A DNA stretch of 55,752 bases from CAYJGJ01 sp964367585 (GTDB lineage Bacteria > Bacillota > Clostridia > Peptostreptococcales > Anaerovoracaceae): NCBI GenBank assembly GCA_964367585.1, contig CAYIYH010000009.1, positions 1 to 55,752 on the forward strand, given 5' to 3'. Made by a program: the position numbers and the translations under genes. Each line of letters starts with the position of its first letter. The stretch's first letter is position 1. This document shows, piece by piece, positions 22,839-33,222 of the stretch. The notes beneath the pieces are model-generated. The model made no database searches and was not told where the DNA came from. It worked only from the letters and a program-made list of their open reading frames with translations.

Positions 22839-24242
22839 ATGAAAAACAAAGTAACTATGGAAAAAATAACATCATTGGCCAAGAGTAGAGGGTTTGTATA
22901 TCCGGGGTCTGAGATTTATGGTGGGCTTGCAAATACATGGGATTATGGTCCGCTTGGCGTCGAACTAAAAAATAATGTAAAAAAAGCATGGTGGAAAAAG
23001 TTCGTACAAGAGTCTAAGTATAATGTGGGGATAGATGCTGCGATCCTGATGAATCCTAAAACATGGGAGGCTTCCGGTCATATAGGTGGATTTTCTGATC
23101 CTCTAATCGATTGTAAAGAGTGTAAGTCAAGATTCAGGGCAGACAAATTGATTGAAGAATTTTTGATTTCAAAAGGAGTCGAAGAAAACATTGCAGACGG
23201 CATGACAAATGAGCAATTAGAGGGATATATCAATGAAAACGATATAAAATGTCCCGACTGTGGTAAAATAAATTACACTTCAATTAGGCAATTTAATCTG
23301 ATGTTTAAGACTTTCCAGGGAGTAACAGAGGATTCAAAATCCGAAATATACCTAAGACCCGAAACGGCTCAAGGAATATTTGTTAATTTCAAAAATGTTC
23401 AAAGAACATCGAGAAAAAAAATACCATTTGGAATTGCGCAAATAGGAAAGTCTTTTAGAAATGAGATTACACCGGGCAATTTTACTTTTAGAACGCGAGA
23501 ATTTGAGCAAATGGAATTAGAGTTCTTTTGTAAACCTGATACAGATTTGGAATGGTTCGATTATTGGAAACAATATTGTGCAGATTTCTTAAAAAGTCTA
23601 TCCATGAGTATGGATAATATTAGACTAAGAGATCATGAGAAAGAGGAATTATCCCACTATAGTAACGCAACAACTGACATTGAATACCTTTTCCCATTTG
23701 GATGGGGAGAACTTTGGGGAATAGCAGATAGAACAGACTTTGACTTAAAGCAACACGCAGAATTTTCTGGCCAAGATATGCTTTATATAGACCCCGAAAC
23801 CAATGAGAGGTATACGCCATACTGTATAGAACCATCTCTTGGTGCGGATAGGGTAGTATTAGCATTTTTGGTAGATGCGTATGATGAAGAAGTGTTGAAT
23901 ACTGATGATGGCAAAGAGGACTTGCGTACTGTGTTAAGATTTCATCCGGCGCTTGCTCCATATAAAGCTGCAATTCTACCACTTGCAAAAAAACTATCTA
24001 ATGTAGCAGAACCTATATTTGAGGAATTGTCTAAGCACTTTATGGTAGACTATGATGCATCGGGCTCTATCGGAAAAAGATATAGAAGGCAAGATGAAAT
24101 AGGAACTCCTTTTTCTATTTGTGTGGATTTCCAGACAGAGGAAGATAATTCCGTAACTATTAGAGATAGAGATACGATGGAGCAAGTAAGAATTCCTATA
24201 TCAGAAATTTGCACATATATTCAAAGTAGATTGGCTTTTTAG
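22839..24242 (+). CDS. glyS: glycyl-tRNA synthetase (alpha2 type)
   Basis: 467 residues, normal for the dimeric class II enzyme. Seen: the N-terminal SRGFVYPGSEIYGG, motif 2 FRNEITPGNFTFRTREFEQ, ELEFF, and motif 3 EPSLGADRV, plus the anticodon-binding C-terminus. Charges tRNA-Gly with glycine. It is followed 35 bp later by the PPDK-like gene, an adjacency often seen in Clostridia. Confidence 0.97.
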   Translation: MKNKVTMEKITSLAKSRGFVYPGSEIYGGLANTWDYGPLGVELKNNVKKAWWKKFVQESKYNVGIDAAILMNPKTWEASGHIGGFSDPLIDCKECKSRFRADKLIEEFLISKGVEENIADGMTNEQLEGYINENDIKCPDCGKINYTSIRQFNLMFKTFQGVTEDSKSEIYLRPETAQGIFVNFKNVQRTSRKKIPFGIAQIGKSFRNEITPGNFTFRTREFEQMELEFFCKPDTDLEWFDYWKQYCADFLKSLSMSMDNIRLRDHEKEELSHYSNATTDIEYLFPFGWGELWGIADRTDFDLKQHAEFSGQDMLYIDPETNERYTPYCIEPSLGADRVVLAFLVDAYDEEVLNTDDGKEDLRTVLRFHPALAPYKAAILPLAKKLSNVAEPIFEELSKHFMVDYDASGSIGKRYRRQDEIGTPFSICVDFQTEEDNSVTIRDRDTMEQVRIPISEICTYIQSRLAF

Positions 24243-24277
24243 TTTTGGCTTGCTAAAAACTGTTTAAGGATTATTTT

Positions 24278-26869
24278 ATGAAAGAATACGTCGTCTCATT
24301 TAACAAGACAACATATAATATGGCAGATCGATTCGGAGTAGAAGCGGCAAACCTTGTCGATATGACAAAAATAGGTTTGCCTGTTCCTTTTGGGTTTAAC
24401 GTATCGGCAGAGGCTTGTTGTGATTATTATGAGCATAATGGTAAAATACCCAATGGATTGTGGTCGCAAATAGAGGCAAGTGTCGCTGATTTGCAAGATG
24501 TTATGAAGAGTAATTTTTCAGATTCAAAAGAACCGTTGCTTTTAAATCTAAAAGGTGGAATTGTATTCACTGCATTCGGGCTTCCCGAAATACTTTATAA
24601 TGTTGGGATGAACGATGATATTTGTGAGAGTATAGGAAATAAAAGTAGAGATAATGATTTTGCCAATAAAATATACTTAAAGTATATGCAAGAATATGGA
24701 AAACTAGTGTATGGAATATCAGACACTAGATTCCGGAATACATATGACAATTTCAGAACACAAAATGAATCAAGAATGGAAGAAATTGTGATAGCATATA
24801 AAAAGCTATTACTTTCTGAAAATAAAAAAGGATTACCGACAGATTCCTATGAGCAACTTAAAGATATAATTAAGAGTATTTTTGTTTTGTGGAAGAGTGA
24901 TAGACTTAGTTTATTTAAAAAGATAAATTCAAATCCTAAAGAGAGTATTTGTTCACTTAGTATTCAAGGGATGACTTACGGACACGCAATCAATGAAGAT
25001 ATTAAGGGTGTCATTATCTCCAGAAATCCTTTGGATGGAACGAAAAGTGTTTATGGCGAATATGAGTCATTCAAGTCAGATTTGCTAAAAGAACAATCCA
25101 ATGCGATTAAGGATATTGAAGAGCTTAACAAAGAAAAACCACAGTTATTTCAGGAATTATGTGAAATTGCAGCTTTGCTAGAGACTCGATACAAAGATAT
25201 TCAATCAATTGATTTCCAAATAATAAATGGTAAAATAAAAATATTAAAGTCTTGTGCCAGTAAGCGAACAGCAAAAGCGGCAATTAAAATTGCTGTTGAT
25301 ATGGTCAATGAAAAATTAATAGATAAAGAAACTGCAATTTCAAAAATAGATGTTCATAATATTCAAAACATTTTGTTGCCAAGGTTTATAAATGAAGGAA
25401 ATTATGAGGAATTAATAGTAGCAAGAGGTAAATCTTTGTCGACTGGCGATGCGACAGGAAGGCTTTGTTTTGATTTGGATTCAGCTATTTTTTGGGAGAG
25501 TAAAAAGCAAAAAGTTATTTTGGCAAAGCAATATATTACCCCCTTTGATTTAGCAGGAATAGTTGCATCTGAGGGTATTATTACACAAAACAGCACAAAG
25601 ACATCTCACAGTGCTGTAATAGCGAGAGGTTTTGGGAAACCTTCAGTTTCTATTGGGGATAATGGAATTATCGATGAAGAAAATAAAAGAATTGAGATTA
25701 ATGGTTATATATTTGAAGAGGGACAATATATATCACTCTCAGGCGAAAGTGGCAACATATATTGCGGAAAAATACCAACCGAGACAGAGAAATTTTCTAT
25801 AGAGACAAAGACTCTTTTAGAGTGGGCAGATCAGAATAAAAGTCTAAATGTCCGAGTAAATGCAAATAGCATAAAGGAAATTCAATTAGCTATGAATTTT
25901 GGAGTTAATGGAATTGGGCTTTGCAGGACAGAGCATTTGTTTTTTAAAGAAGAGCAATTATTAGAATTTAGAAAAGTGATTTTGGGAGTCACTGGTGACG
26001 AAGTTAAAATTGCGTTGGAAAGGTTAAAAGAATTTCAAAAGGATGATTTCCTCAGTATATATCGAGCAATGGGAGAAAAACCTGTGACGATAAGGTTACT
26101 AGATCCAAGTTATAGTGAATTTTTGCCATCTTCGATGAAGGGTAAAATGGATTTAGCTTCTCAACTCCATATGGAATTAGAATACCTTGAAAAAAAGATC
26201 GAGGATATTATCGATACTAATCCCGGCTTGGGATACAGAGGAATAAGGCATTTAATAGAACACCCCGAGATTTTGAAAATTCAAATAGAAGCATTAATAG
26301 AAGCGGCACTTATTGTGAATGAGGAAATGAAAATAAGTATTGTGCCTGAAATTCTTATTCCATTTGTGTGCGGTGCTACAGAGTTTAAGTATATAAAAAA
26401 TATGATATCCCAAATGATAAATTCCTATCTGAAATTTAATAATAAAAAAATTAGATGGGAAATAGGAGCAATGCTTGAGACACCAAGAGCTGTAATAATT
26501 GCAGACTATATAGCAAAAGAAGCGGACTTCATTTCGTATGGAACAAATGATTTAACACAATTGACATATGGGCTTTCAAGAGAAGATACTAGACTACTTG
26601 TAAAAAATTATATTCGCAAAGAAATATTATGTGAAGATCCCTTTGAAATCCTGGATTTGATAGGTGTAGGTAGGCTTATGGAACATTCTATTGAATTGGC
26701 AAAAAGGGTAAATCCAGATATTAAAATAGCAATTTGTGGAGAACAATCAGCAGATCCTCAAACGATTAGATTCTGTCAGAAGATTGGCGTAGACTACCTT
26801 TCTTGTTCGGTGTATCAGTTGGCTATTGCGAAAATTTCTTCCGCACAGATAAAAACAAAGATAACATAA
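24278..26869 (+). CDS. ppdK: PPDK-family protein with a degenerate nucleotide-binding domain
   Basis: 863 residues, near the 874 of clostridial pyruvate phosphate dikinase. The phospho-His domain is intact (KTSHSAVIARG, His444) and so is the PEP/pyruvate barrel: Arg550 (GLCRTEH), Arg606 (TIRLLDP), MLETPRA, YGTNDLTQ and Cys820 (AICGE). The N-terminal ATP-grasp part is altered: by comparison with the remembered C. symbiosum enzyme the ATP residues Lys22, Arg92, Asp321, Glu323, Gln335 and Arg337 correspond to Glu22, Lys92, Ser310, Asp312, Lys324 and Cys326, and the Gly/Met-rich loop is replaced. It may not use ATP. AAGGATTATTTT precedes the ATG. Confidence 0.85.
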   Translation: MKEYVVSFNKTTYNMADRFGVEAANLVDMTKIGLPVPFGFNVSAEACCDYYEHNGKIPNGLWSQIEASVADLQDVMKSNFSDSKEPLLLNLKGGIVFTAFGLPEILYNVGMNDDICESIGNKSRDNDFANKIYLKYMQEYGKLVYGISDTRFRNTYDNFRTQNESRMEEIVIAYKKLLLSENKKGLPTDSYEQLKDIIKSIFVLWKSDRLSLFKKINSNPKESICSLSIQGMTYGHAINEDIKGVIISRNPLDGTKSVYGEYESFKSDLLKEQSNAIKDIEELNKEKPQLFQELCEIAALLETRYKDIQSIDFQIINGKIKILKSCASKRTAKAAIKIAVDMVNEKLIDKETAISKIDVHNIQNILLPRFINEGNYEELIVARGKSLSTGDATGRLCFDLDSAIFWESKKQKVILAKQYITPFDLAGIVASEGIITQNSTKTSHSAVIARGFGKPSVSIGDNGIIDEENKRIEINGYIFEEGQYISLSGESGNIYCGKIPTETEKFSIETKTLLEWADQNKSLNVRVNANSIKEIQLAMNFGVNGIGLCRTEHLFFKEEQLLEFRKVILGVTGDEVKIALERLKEFQKDDFLSIYRAMGEKPVTIRLLDPSYSEFLPSSMKGKMDLASQLHMELEYLEKKIEDIIDTNPGLGYRGIRHLIEHPEILKIQIEALIEAALIVNEEMKISIVPEILIPFVCGATEFKYIKNMISQMINSYLKFNNKKIRWEIGAMLETPRAVIIADYIAKEADFISYGTNDLTQLTYGLSREDTRLLVKNYIRKEILCEDPFEILDLIGVGRLMEHSIELAKRVNPDIKIAICGEQSADPQTIRFCQKIGVDYLSCSVYQLAIAKISSAQIKTKIT

Positions 26870-26994
26870 TATTTAAGATATATATTGACAAGAATCGATT
26901 ATTATTCGAACTCACTCTTTTAAACACATTAATACTGCATGTTTGATCCAGCTAGAATGCGATGTGTTGTAGTTGTAAAATTAGTAGGAAAAAT

Positions 26995-27567
26995 ATGATT
27001 TCAAAATTATTTATTACATTTTGTGTAGCTATGCTACCAATTCTTGAACTTCGAGGTGCAATTCCAATAGGAGTTGGGTATGGATTAGACCTGAGGGCTG
27101 TGGTAGTAGTATCTATCATTGGAAATATGATTCCTGTTCCATTTATTATTGTATTTATTGAAAAAATATTTTTGATAATGCGCACAATGAGTCCAATTCT
27201 TGATGAAAAAGCGTTAGTTTTAGAACAAAAAAGAAGTGAATCTACTTTTTTTACGCGAATTTATTACCGTATTGCCGTATGGACTTTAAGAATTGTTAGT
27301 AAAGTAAGTTTTAAATTCGATAAAATTGTAAGTAAACTGGAAGCACGTGCCGAAAAAAAAGCAGATGTGGTGAGAAAATATGAGTTTTGGGGATTGGTAA
27401 TTTTAGTAGCGATTCCGCTTCCTGGAACGGGAGCATGGACGGGGTCGTTAGTTGCAGCAATGCTTAATATGAAATTAAAAGACGCGGTTCCGGCCGTGTT
27501 TCTCGGTGTGCTAATTGCAGGTTTCGTTGTAACATGGATTACATATGGTGTTTCCGCATTCTATTAG
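26995..27567 (+). CDS. COG2426 small multidrug-export-like membrane protein
   Basis: 190 residues with hydrophobic segments at the N-terminus (LFITFCVAMLPILELRGAIPIGVGYG), around 35-60, and at the C-terminus. The ELRGAIP motif and PLPGTGAWTGSLVA match COG2426 proteins, annotated as putative small multidrug exporters although evidence for transport is thin. The ATG at 26995 follows GTAGGAAAAAT; an upstream ATG has no such site. Confidence 0.78.
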   Translation: MISKLFITFCVAMLPILELRGAIPIGVGYGLDLRAVVVVSIIGNMIPVPFIIVFIEKIFLIMRTMSPILDEKALVLEQKRSESTFFTRIYYRIAVWTLRIVSKVSFKFDKIVSKLEARAEKKADVVRKYEFWGLVILVAIPLPGTGAWTGSLVAAMLNMKLKDAVPAVFLGVLIAGFVVTWITYGVSAFY

Positions 27568-27676
27568 TAAATAATTGTTGGCTTTAGAATCAAGATATAA
27601 CCATCAATTTATTTACATAATTGAAGTGGTGGATTTCATGATATGAATATGCGTTGAAATATAGAGGATTTATAAT

Positions 27677-28471
27677 ATGCAGGAAAAAGTAATCGCTTTC
27701 TTAACTCCTTTTTTGGAAAGTGTCATCGTTTTTGTAGTTGGGATTTTATTGATAAAGGCATTACTGTTTACAGTCCGTAGGTTTCTCAAAAAATCAAAAC
27801 TTGATATTTCTCTTTATCCATTTATTATTAATTCGGTAAAAATTGTATTATGGATTATTTTTTTAATAGTATTGTTAGGAACGCTGGGAGTTCCTTCCGC
27901 ACCATTTATAGCAGTTCTTGGTGCAGTAGGCGCAGCGATAGCACTTGCTCTACAAGATAGTTTGGGAAACATTGCCGGAGGATTGTTAATAATTATAAAT
28001 AACCCTTTTAAAAAGGACGATATAATAGAATTAGGTGGAATAGAAGGTCTAGTGGAAAAGATCGATCTATTACATACCGATCTGCGTGGGTTTGATAATA
28101 AGAAAATACGAATTCCAAATGGATTAATTAACACGTCTATTTTGACTAATTTTACTCGAGAGGAGACTAGACGAGTTGACTGTAGATTTGGGGTTAGCTA
28201 TACGGATGATATTACAAAAGTTAAAGAGGTGCTAAGAAAGGTTGCTGAATCAAATGAGTTAATACTCAAAGAGCCGGAGCTTTTTGTAGGTGTAGTTGAA
28301 CAGGCGGACAATTGTGTAAAGCTTGATCTTAGAGCATGGTGCAAAACAGCGGACTATTATGATATTAAATATTATCTCGAAGAACAAGTAAAGTTGGCAT
28401 TTGATGATGCTGGAATATCTATACCTTTTCCACAAATGGATGTACATATAAAAAATGCAAATATTGATTAG
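27677..28471 (+). CDS. mscS: MscS-family mechanosensitive channel
   Basis: 264 residues. Three hydrophobic helices, the last being the Gly/Ala-patterned pore helix (VLGAVGAAIALALQDSLGNIAGGL), then the beta domain with FKKDDIIELGGIEGLVEKI and the C-terminal cage region. Opens on membrane tension to release solutes. Single-copy setting between a membrane gene and pyc; GAGGATTTATAAT precedes the ATG. Confidence 0.92.
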   Translation: MQEKVIAFLTPFLESVIVFVVGILLIKALLFTVRRFLKKSKLDISLYPFIINSVKIVLWIIFLIVLLGTLGVPSAPFIAVLGAVGAAIALALQDSLGNIAGGLLIIINNPFKKDDIIELGGIEGLVEKIDLLHTDLRGFDNKKIRIPNGLINTSILTNFTREETRRVDCRFGVSYTDDITKVKEVLRKVAESNELILKEPELFVGVVEQADNCVKLDLRAWCKTADYYDIKYYLEEQVKLAFDDAGISIPFPQMDVHIKNANID

Positions 28472-28518
28472 TTCATCATATTAAAAAGTTAATTTAAGTG
28501 TTAAGTAAGGAAGAAACT

Positions 28519-31500
28519 ATGCGAGAAATAAAAAAATTCAAAAAGGTACTAGTTGCGAATAGAGGAGAAATAGCAATTAGAATATTTAGGGCATGTAATG
28601 AACTTGGAATTAGAAGTGTAGGGATATATTCTGAGGAAGATAAAAATGCACTTTTTAGACAAAAAGCCGATGAGTCATATCTAGTTGGAAAGGGAAAGGC
28701 TCCTGTTGCAGCATATTTAGGTATAGACGAAATTATCGAGTTAGCAAAAGCAAAAGGGGTAGATGCAATCCATCCCGGATATGGTTTTCTTTCTGAAAAC
28801 GTTGAATTTGCAAAAGCGTGTAGCGACTCGGGAATAGAATTTATCGGACCGACTCATCATATGATGGAAAAATTAGGCGATAAAATTCAGTCTAAAATTG
28901 TTGCTGCGGAAGTAGGTGTACCAACAATACCGGGAGTAGAAACAGCAATCGAGACTGAACAAGAAGCACTTGAGATTGCAAGAAAAACAGGATATCCGAT
29001 AATTCTTAAAGCTGCAGCGGGTGGCGGCGGACGTGGAATGAGAATCGTCGAATCAGAAGACGACCTAGTTATGCAATATAATAGTGCGAAAAGCGAAGCC
29101 CTAAAAGCATTTGGCATAGGTGATGTGTTTATTGAAAAATACTTGAGAAATCCTAAGCATATAGAAGTTCAAGTCTTAGGTGACAAATCTGGAAATGTCG
29201 TTCATTTGTATGAAAGGGATTGTTCAATTCAAAGAAGGCATCAAAAAGTCGTAGAGTTTTGTCCTGCATTGTGTATTGATGACAAAAAAAGAAATGAAAT
29301 GTGTTCGGATGCTCTTGCTATCGCAAGATCTGTTGACTATAGAAGCGCGGGAACTGTCGAGTTCTTGCTTGCGGAGACAGGAGAGCATTATTTTATTGAA
29401 ATGAATCCGAGAATACAAGTAGAACATACCGTAACAGAGATGATTACAGGGATTGATATAGTGCAATCTCAGATTTTAATTGCACAAGGATATGATCTCT
29501 CCTCGGATGAAATAGGGATAACTAAACAAGAAGACATTTCAATCAGGGGATATTCGATACAATCTAGGATTACTACGGAAGATCCTGTTAATGGATTTGC
29601 ACCTGATAATGGAGTTATCGATAAATATATTAGCGCATCCGGGTATGGAATAAGACTAGATGGTGGAAATGGATTTAATGGTGCGGAAATTACTCCATAT
29701 TACGACAGTCTTTTAGTAAAACTAACTTCATGGGGACTTACATTTGAAGCTGCAAGAAGAAAAGCAATAAGAGCATTGAGAGAGACAAAGATAAAGGGGG
29801 TTAAGACTAATATCGGATTTTTACTCAATGTAATGAATCACCCAATTTTCATCGAGGGCAAATGCGATACAGGATTCATTCAAAAAAATCCAGAGTTGCT
29901 CAATATAGCAAGAGGAGAAAATCTTGAGATTAAAGTGTTGGACTTCTTGGGAAATAAGATTGTAAATGAAACCAAAGGTGTAAAGCCGATGTTTGATATT
30001 CCGCAATATCCTACATTTAAGGATAAAGATTGCTTAAAACTCGAAGGAACAAAACAAATTTTAGACTCAAAAGGTCCGAAGGCGGTTGCTGATTATGCGC
30101 TTGCTGAAAAAAGGCTATTAATGACAGACACTACCATGAGGGATGCACAGCAGTCATTGCTTGCTACGAGGATGAGAACTGTCGATATGGAAAAAATAGC
30201 ACCTGCAATAAGCGTATATGGACAAAAGTTATTTTCGATAGAAATGTGGGGTGGTGCAACATTTGATACATCCTATAGATTCCTGAAAGAATCTCCGTGG
30301 GAAAGACTTGAAGTGTTGAGAGCAAGCATGCCTAATATTTTGATGCAAATGCTTATCAGAGGAGCAAACGCAGTAGGATATAAGAATTATCCTGACAACG
30401 TTATCAGTAAATTTATTAAAGAGGCTTCTTCTGCGGGGATAGATGTATTCCGTATATTCGATTCATTGAATTGGATTAAAGGCATGGAAGTTGCATTAGA
30501 TGAAACATTGAAACAAGACAAAGTTGCGGAGGCTTGTATATGTTATACAGGTGATATCCTTGATGAAAAAAGAGACAAATACAGCTTGCAATACTATTTA
30601 AACATGGCTAAAGAACTTGAAAAAAGAGGCACTCATATATTAGGAATCAAAGATATGGCTGGACTCGTTAAACCTCAAGCTGCGTATAAACTTGTAAAAG
30701 CACTAAAAAATGAAATATCTATTCCAATACATTTTCATACTCACGATACGAGCGGAAATGGAGTAGCTGCGGTATTGATGGCAGCGGAAGCGGGAGTAGA
30801 CATTGCTGATGGGGCGTTTAATAGCATGGCTGGACTTACTTCGCAACCAGCATTAAATTCAATAGTTGCAGCTTTACAAAAGACGGAAAGAGACACTGGA
30901 ATTATCGTCGATGAAATACAAGAAATTTCAAATTACTTCCAGGCGGTTCGTCCAATATATTGCAATTTTGAGTCTGAACTAAAAACACCTTCTGCCGATA
31001 TTTATCATCTTGAGATCCCTGGTGGCCAATATTCTAATCTTAAACCACAAGTGGAAAGCTTTGGAATTGGTCATAAATTTGAGGAAGTAAAGGCGATGTA
31101 TGTTGTTGTTAACAAAATTATGGGTGATATTGTCAAAGTAACACCTTCTTCTAAAATGGTGGGTGACATGGCTATTTTCATGGTTCAAAATGAGTTAGAC
31201 GAAAACAATATATATGAAAAAGCAAAAGACATAGATTTCCCAGATTCGGTAGTTTCCTACTTCGAAGGTATGATGGGTCAACCGGAGGGTGGCTTCCCTA
31301 AAAAATTGCAGGAAGTTGTATTAAAAGGAAAAAAACCCATTACAGTAAGACCGGGAGAGCTTTTGGAAGATGAAGACTTTGATGCAATTAGAAAGCACTT
31401 AATAGATGACCTAAAAATAGAAGCAACCGAGCAGGAAATAATCAGTTATGCATTATATCCAAAGGTGTTCGAAGAATATGTCACAAGTTTATCTAAAGAA

Positions 31501-31962
31501 GGAAATTTGAGATATATGGGAAGTGATACGTTTTTCCATTCGATAGCCCTCGGCGAGACATGTGACGTAAAAGTTAAAGAAGGAAAAGAATACATAGTTA
31601 AATTATCAGAAATAAGAGATTTGGATGAAGAAGGTTATAGAGAAATAGTTTTTGAATCTAATGGTAATCGACGTATTCGCAGAGTAAAAGATAATACAAT
31701 CACGTTTGCTGGCACGGGTACAACTACACTATACGCTGAAGAGGATAATCCATATGAAATAGGTGCTAATATCCCAGGAAACATAATTAAAATCCTAGTC
31801 AATGAGGGCGAAAGTGTCGCAGAAAAACAACCTATAGCTGTTATCGAGGCAATGAAGATGGAGACAAATATAATATCGACAGTAGGAGGGGTTATAGACA
31901 AGCTATATGTCAAAGAAGGACAACAAGTTAAGGCATCTGAACTAATTGCAAAAATAAAATAA
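28519..31962 (+). CDS. pyc: pyruvate carboxylase
   Basis: 1147 residues, full-length single-chain enzyme. Biotin carboxylase (1-450: VLVANRGEIAIRIFRA, AAAGGGGRGMR, EMNPRIQVEHTVTE), carboxyltransferase (about 525-800: TDTTMRDAQQSLLATRMRT, GIKDMAGL, HFHTHDTSG), the PC C-terminal region, and biotinyl domain with EAMKMETN, the Lys being biotinylated. Makes oxaloacetate from pyruvate, bicarbonate and ATP. The ATG at 28519 follows AAGGA; a GTG seven codons upstream is less likely. glyA follows after 12 bp. Confidence 0.97.
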   Translation: MREIKKFKKVLVANRGEIAIRIFRACNELGIRSVGIYSEEDKNALFRQKADESYLVGKGKAPVAAYLGIDEIIELAKAKGVDAIHPGYGFLSENVEFAKACSDSGIEFIGPTHHMMEKLGDKIQSKIVAAEVGVPTIPGVETAIETEQEALEIARKTGYPIILKAAAGGGGRGMRIVESEDDLVMQYNSAKSEALKAFGIGDVFIEKYLRNPKHIEVQVLGDKSGNVVHLYERDCSIQRRHQKVVEFCPALCIDDKKRNEMCSDALAIARSVDYRSAGTVEFLLAETGEHYFIEMNPRIQVEHTVTEMITGIDIVQSQILIAQGYDLSSDEIGITKQEDISIRGYSIQSRITTEDPVNGFAPDNGVIDKYISASGYGIRLDGGNGFNGAEITPYYDSLLVKLTSWGLTFEAARRKAIRALRETKIKGVKTNIGFLLNVMNHPIFIEGKCDTGFIQKNPELLNIARGENLEIKVLDFLGNKIVNETKGVKPMFDIPQYPTFKDKDCLKLEGTKQILDSKGPKAVADYALAEKRLLMTDTTMRDAQQSLLATRMRTVDMEKIAPAISVYGQKLFSIEMWGGATFDTSYRFLKESPWERLEVLRASMPNILMQMLIRGANAVGYKNYPDNVISKFIKEASSAGIDVFRIFDSLNWIKGMEVALDETLKQDKVAEACICYTGDILDEKRDKYSLQYYLNMAKELEKRGTHILGIKDMAGLVKPQAAYKLVKALKNEISIPIHFHTHDTSGNGVAAVLMAAEAGVDIADGAFNSMAGLTSQPALNSIVAALQKTERDTGIIVDEIQEISNYFQAVRPIYCNFESELKTPSADIYHLEIPGGQYSNLKPQVESFGIGHKFEEVKAMYVVVNKIMGDIVKVTPSSKMVGDMAIFMVQNELDENNIYEKAKDIDFPDSVVSYFEGMMGQPEGGFPKKLQEVVLKGKKPITVRPGELLEDEDFDAIRKHLIDDLKIEATEQEIISYALYPKVFEEYVTSLSKEGNLRYMGSDTFFHSIALGETCDVKVKEGKEYIVKLSEIRDLDEEGYREIVFESNGNRRIRRVKDNTITFAGTGTTTLYAEEDNPYEIGANIPGNIIKILVNEGESVAEKQPIAVIEAMKMETNIISTVGGVIDKLYVKEGQQVKASELIAKIK

Positions 31963-31974
31963 AAGGAGATTGAT

Positions 31975-33222
31975 ATGTTTGACAGAAATAATAATGACAA
32001 TCACTGTTACAATGTTGATAATATCAAGGTGATAAAAGAATCATCACCTATTGTCGGAGAACTTCTTGAAAAAGAATATACTCGACAAAAAAATAATATT
32101 GAATTAATTGCATCAGAAAACTATTGCTCTGAAGCGATACTTGCCGCTACAGGCAGTTGTCTTTCATGGAAATATGCCGAAGGATATCCTGCAGAAAGAT
32201 CTACTGGCAATGTCGGTAGATACTATGGCGGAACCGAATTTGTAGATAGAATTGAAGAATATGCGTGCGACAAGTGGAAGGAAGTGTTTAATACTGACTA
32301 CCACGTAAATGTACAACCGCATAGCGGTTCTCAAGCCAATTTCTCAGCATATAAAGCATTGTTGAATATTGGTGATAAGGTGTTGTCATTTTCGTTAGAT
32401 AATGGTGGACATTTGACGCACGGATCTGCGGTTAATTTTAGCGGTAAAACATATGACATGCATTTTTATGATGTCGATACAGAAGGTTTCATTGACTTAG
32501 AAGATGTGAGAAAAAAAGCTCACAGTATTATGCCAAAGGTGATTATGACGGGGGCGAGTGCATACTCAAGAAATATCGATTTTTCTAAATTTCATGAGAT
32601 AGCTAAAGAAGTAGGTGCATACCTTATATCCGATATTGCCCATGTCGCAGGACTTATTGCTGCCGGAGTGCATTCTTCTCCATTTGGATATGCCGACATC
32701 ATTACGACTACCACACATAAAACACTTCGAGGTCCAAGAGGTGGGATGATTTTTTGCAAACAGGAATTTGCTAGCAAGGTTGATAGTGCCGTTTTCCCTT
32801 ATTCACAAGGAGGGCCGCTTGAACATGTAATAGCGGGAAAAGCGATATGTGCAGAGGAAGCTCTTCTTCCTGAATATAAAAAGTATATCGAGCAAGTTGT
32901 AAAAAATTCAAAGGCTTGTTGCGAGCATTTTTTGAAATTAAACTACAAGGTCATTACAGGAGGCACTGATAATCATCTATTCATGCTAGATCTGTCAGGT
33001 TATAAATTTAGTGGGAAAGACCTTCAAGAAAAACTTGATGAAGTAGGAATTACCCTTAATAAGAATTGTATTCCCGGAGATAAAAGATCTCCAAAAGAAA
33101 CAAGTGGCGTCCGAATAGGCACGGCGCCGATGACCACGAGAGGATATTTGGAAGAAGATTTTGTACTGGTTGCAACTAAAATTGACGAGGTGATAAAAAA
33201 AATGGAGACTGAATATGCGTAG
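31975..33222 (+). CDS. glyA: serine hydroxymethyltransferase
   Basis: 415 residues, fold-type I PLP enzyme. PLP lysine in TTTTHKTLRGPRGG; also ELIASENYCSEA, YAEGYP and NVQPHSGSQAN. Interconverts serine and glycine with tetrahydrofolate. AAGGAGATTGAT precedes the ATG. Probably co-transcribed with pyc; it overlaps the M50 protease gene by eight bases. Confidence 0.96.
   Translation: MFDRNNNDNHCYNVDNIKVIKESSPIVGELLEKEYTRQKNNIELIASENYCSEAILAATGSCLSWKYAEGYPAERSTGNVGRYYGGTEFVDRIEEYACDKWKEVFNTDYHVNVQPHSGSQANFSAYKALLNIGDKVLSFSLDNGGHLTHGSAVNFSGKTYDMHFYDVDTEGFIDLEDVRKKAHSIMPKVIMTGASAYSRNIDFSKFHEIAKEVGAYLISDIAHVAGLIAAGVHSSPFGYADIITTTTHKTLRGPRGGMIFCKQEFASKVDSAVFPYSQGGPLEHVIAGKAICAEEALLPEYKKYIEQVVKNSKACCEHFLKLNYKVITGGTDNHLFMLDLSGYKFSGKDLQEKLDEVGITLNKNCIPGDKRSPKETSGVRIGTAPMTTRGYLEEDFVLVATKIDEVIKKMETEYA

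Noticed and set aside
22839..24242. T-box control of glycyl-tRNA synthetase
   Set aside because: Only 46 bases separate the gene from the one before it, too few for a T-box leader.
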